This document shows positions 6,821 to 8,163 of a stretch of 8,163 nt of DNA, piece by piece. The stretch spans positions 11,126-19,288 of the forward strand of contig DJRZ01000032.1 in assembly GCA_002440235.1 (NCBI GenBank). Reading direction: 5' to 3'. The number at the start of each line of letters is the position of its first letter. Position 1 is the first letter of the stretch. The notes under the pieces are model-generated. The model saw only the letters and a list, made by a program, of their open reading frames with translations. It did no database searches and was not told the DNA's origin. The translations under genes and the position numbers were made by a program. Source of the stretch: Alphaproteobacteria bacterium UBA6347. Lineage in GTDB: Bacteria > Pseudomonadota > Alphaproteobacteria > CAAGCB01 > CAG-977.

Positions 6821-6848
6821 ATTATACAGATTCTTTTTCCGATTTCAA
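6821..6848 (-). promoter_or_regulatory. Promoter of the 120-residue protein gene
   Basis: On the minus strand a perfect TATAAT (6826-6821) is preceded, with a 16-bp spacer, by TTGAAA (6848-6843). The leader would be roughly 30 bases and carries AAGGTG as ribosome binding site. Confidence 0.7.
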
Positions 6849-6852
6849 TCGG
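6839..6852. promoter_or_regulatory. 14-bp palindrome overlapping the -35 box (possible operator)
   Basis: CCGATT-TC-AATCGG has perfect six-base arms and covers the TTGAAA hexamer of the small gene's promoter. Placement on the -35 would suit a repressor site. This is a single site with no second copy seen in the window. Confidence 0.35.
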
Positions 6853-6886
6853 TCAAAGTCCGCCGTCCGTCCGTTTTTTTTGCGAC

Positions 6887-6921
6887 AAAAACGCCGAGGG
6901 GAGAATTCTCCTCTCGGCGTT
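6887..6921 (-). terminator. Intrinsic terminator after rpoC
   Basis: A 16-bp stem (6890-6905 with 6906-6921) centred on GAATTC is fully paired, with one G-T wobble at 6899/6912. Read on the minus strand it ends in TTTTT (6891-6887). It starts 22 bases beyond the rpoC stop and separates rpoC from the small gene that follows. The true loop probably takes up the central AATT bases. Confidence 0.8.
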
Positions 6922-6943
6922 GAGCGGTTAAACGACCGGAAAA

Positions 6944-8163
6944 TTACGCTTCGGGCGCGGTTTCCGCGACGGGCAAAGCGGACGGCTCGTCCCGCCGTTC
7001 CAGATTTTCCTTGTCGCGCTGCGCCGCCAAAGCGCGCAGACGGTTGATCACGGAACCCGTGCCGGCGGGGATCAGACGACCGACGATGACGTTTTCCTTC
7101 AATCCGATCAGGTCGTCCGTTCTGCCGGAAACGGCGGATTCCGTCAAAACGCGCGTCGTTTCCTGGAACGAAGCCGCCGAAATGAACGAATTGGTCTGCA
7201 AGCTGGCTTTCGTGATGCCCAGCAGGATCGGCGTCGCTTCCGCGGGACGTCCGCCGGCGGCGATCGCCTTGTTGTTTTCCTTGTCCAGTGTCAGCTGGTC
7301 GACCTGTTCGCCCTGCGCCAGCGTCGTGTCGCCGGCGTCGGTGACTTCCAGTTTCTGCAACATCTGGCGCGTGATGACTTCGATGTGCTTGTCGTTGATC
7401 TTCACGCCTTGCAGACGGTAGACGGCTTGAATTTCCTTGACCATGTGCTGGGCGAAGGCTTCCAACCCCTTGACGCGCAAGATGTCGTGCGGATCCTCGG
7501 CGCCGTCGGTCAGCGTGTCGCCCTGATGGACGGTGTCGCCGTTTTGAACCAGAATCAGCTTGCCTTTCGGAACAAGATATTCGCGCTGAATGCCCTTGTC
7601 GCCGTTAATGACGATGCGCTGTTTGGCTTTGTAGTCCTTGCCGAATTCCACAACGCCGTCGATTTCCGCGATGATCGCGCAATCTTTGGGCTTGCGGGCT
7701 TCGAACAATTCCGCCACGCGGGGCAGACCACCGGTGATGTCGCGCGATTTGCGTTCGATTTCAATCGTCGCGTAAATATCGCCGCGCTTCACGACCGCGC
7801 CGTTTTCCAGCATCACCGTCGAATTGACCGGCAAGTTGTACACGGCGACGGACGATCCGTCTTTTTCCAAGACGATCTGCGCCTTTTTCGACGTTCCGTG
7901 CGCTTCGATCACGCGGATCTGCGTCAAGCCCGTCGCGTCGTCGCGAATTTCGCGGACGGTTTCGCCGTCGACGAAGTTTTCGAAACGGACAGTGCCTTCC
8001 TTGTCGATAAAGTACGGAATGACGTAGGCGTTCCATTCGGCAAGACGCTGACCTTTGACGACCTTGTCGCCGCCCTTGACGGCGACAACCGCGCCGAACG
8101 GGACGTGATAGTGCGCTTTTACCGCACCGTTGTCATCCACAATCGCCAATTCGCAGTCGCGCG
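6944..8163 (-). CDS. rpoC: DNA-directed RNA polymerase subunit beta', C-terminal part
   Basis: The last 405 residues of RpoC; the 5' part lies beyond the right edge. RpoC forms the catalytic clamp of RNA polymerase together with RpoB. Diagnostic stretches are the barrel-like modules with AHYHVPFGA and VKGQRLAEW, the highly conserved DITGGLPRVAELFEARKPKD, then VYRLQGVKINDKHIEVI, and the C-terminal block LLGITKASLQTNSFISAASF followed by QETTRVLTESAVSGRTDDLI, then GLKENVIVGRLIPAGTGS. The tail after this is short and variable (ending PVAETAPEA). The frame is open through the window edge, so no start belongs here; the apparent start near 8149 is an internal TTG (Leu) codon. A strong terminator follows. 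No frameshift or missing motif is seen. Confidence 0.98.
   Translation of the reverse strand, partial: RDCELAIVDDNGAVKAHYHVPFGAVVAVKGGDKVVKGQRLAEWNAYVIPYFIDKEGTVRFENFVDGETVREIRDDATGLTQIRVIEAHGTSKKAQIVLEKDGSSVAVYNLPVNSTVMLENGAVVKRGDIYATIEIERKSRDITGGLPRVAELFEARKPKDCAIIAEIDGVVEFGKDYKAKQRIVINGDKGIQREYLVPKGKLILVQNGDTVHQGDTLTDGAEDPHDILRVKGLEAFAQHMVKEIQAVYRLQGVKINDKHIEVITRQMLQKLEVTDAGDTTLAQGEQVDQLTLDKENNKAIAAGGRPAEATPILLGITKASLQTNSFISAASFQETTRVLTESAVSGRTDDLIGLKENVIVGRLIPAGTGSVINRLRALAAQRDKENLERRDEPSALPVAETAPEA

Overview
The window looks like the chromosome of a Gram-negative, probably alphaproteobacterial, organism of moderately high G+C. The evidence is a lipid A/Kdo operon in the order DUF374 acyltransferase - waaA - lpxK - lpxL and an rpoC 3' end with alphaproteobacterial-looking C-terminal sequence. 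No mobile elements, tRNAs, rRNAs or CRISPR arrays are visible. Species-level placement is not possible from sequence alone. An uncultured lineage is likely, since three of the eight genes match no family I recognise.

Left half (1-3473, minus strand): a compact lipopolysaccharide-core operon. Transcription starts near 3520 and runs leftwards: DUF374/LpxJ-like acyltransferase, waaA (Kdo transferase, ATGA overlap), lpxK (lipid A 4'-kinase, 9-nt gap), and lpxL-type late acyltransferase (GTG start, 9-nt gap), which is cut by the window edge. Together these would phosphorylate lipid A at 4', attach Kdo, and add secondary acyl chains at the inner membrane.

Middle (3474-5078): a divergent promoter region with an inverted repeat lying exactly between two predicted -35 boxes, then a plus-strand gene for an unrecognised 410-residue lipoprotein. 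It is followed by a bidirectional terminator shared with the convergent gene on the right.

Right half (5079-8163, minus strand): reading in the direction of transcription, the 3' part of rpoC ends at a strong hairpin terminator. Next come two separately promoted genes of unknown function. The first is a 120-residue protein whose -35 region overlaps a 14-bp palindrome. The second is a 401-residue protein with an N-terminal domain followed by nearly five tandem 45-residue (135-bp) repeats, preceded by a consensus TTGACA promoter.

The best candidates for something undescribed are the repeat protein and the lipoprotein. The repeat protein has two alternating unit types in the order A-A-B-A-B. 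Function cannot be assigned to either from this sequence.
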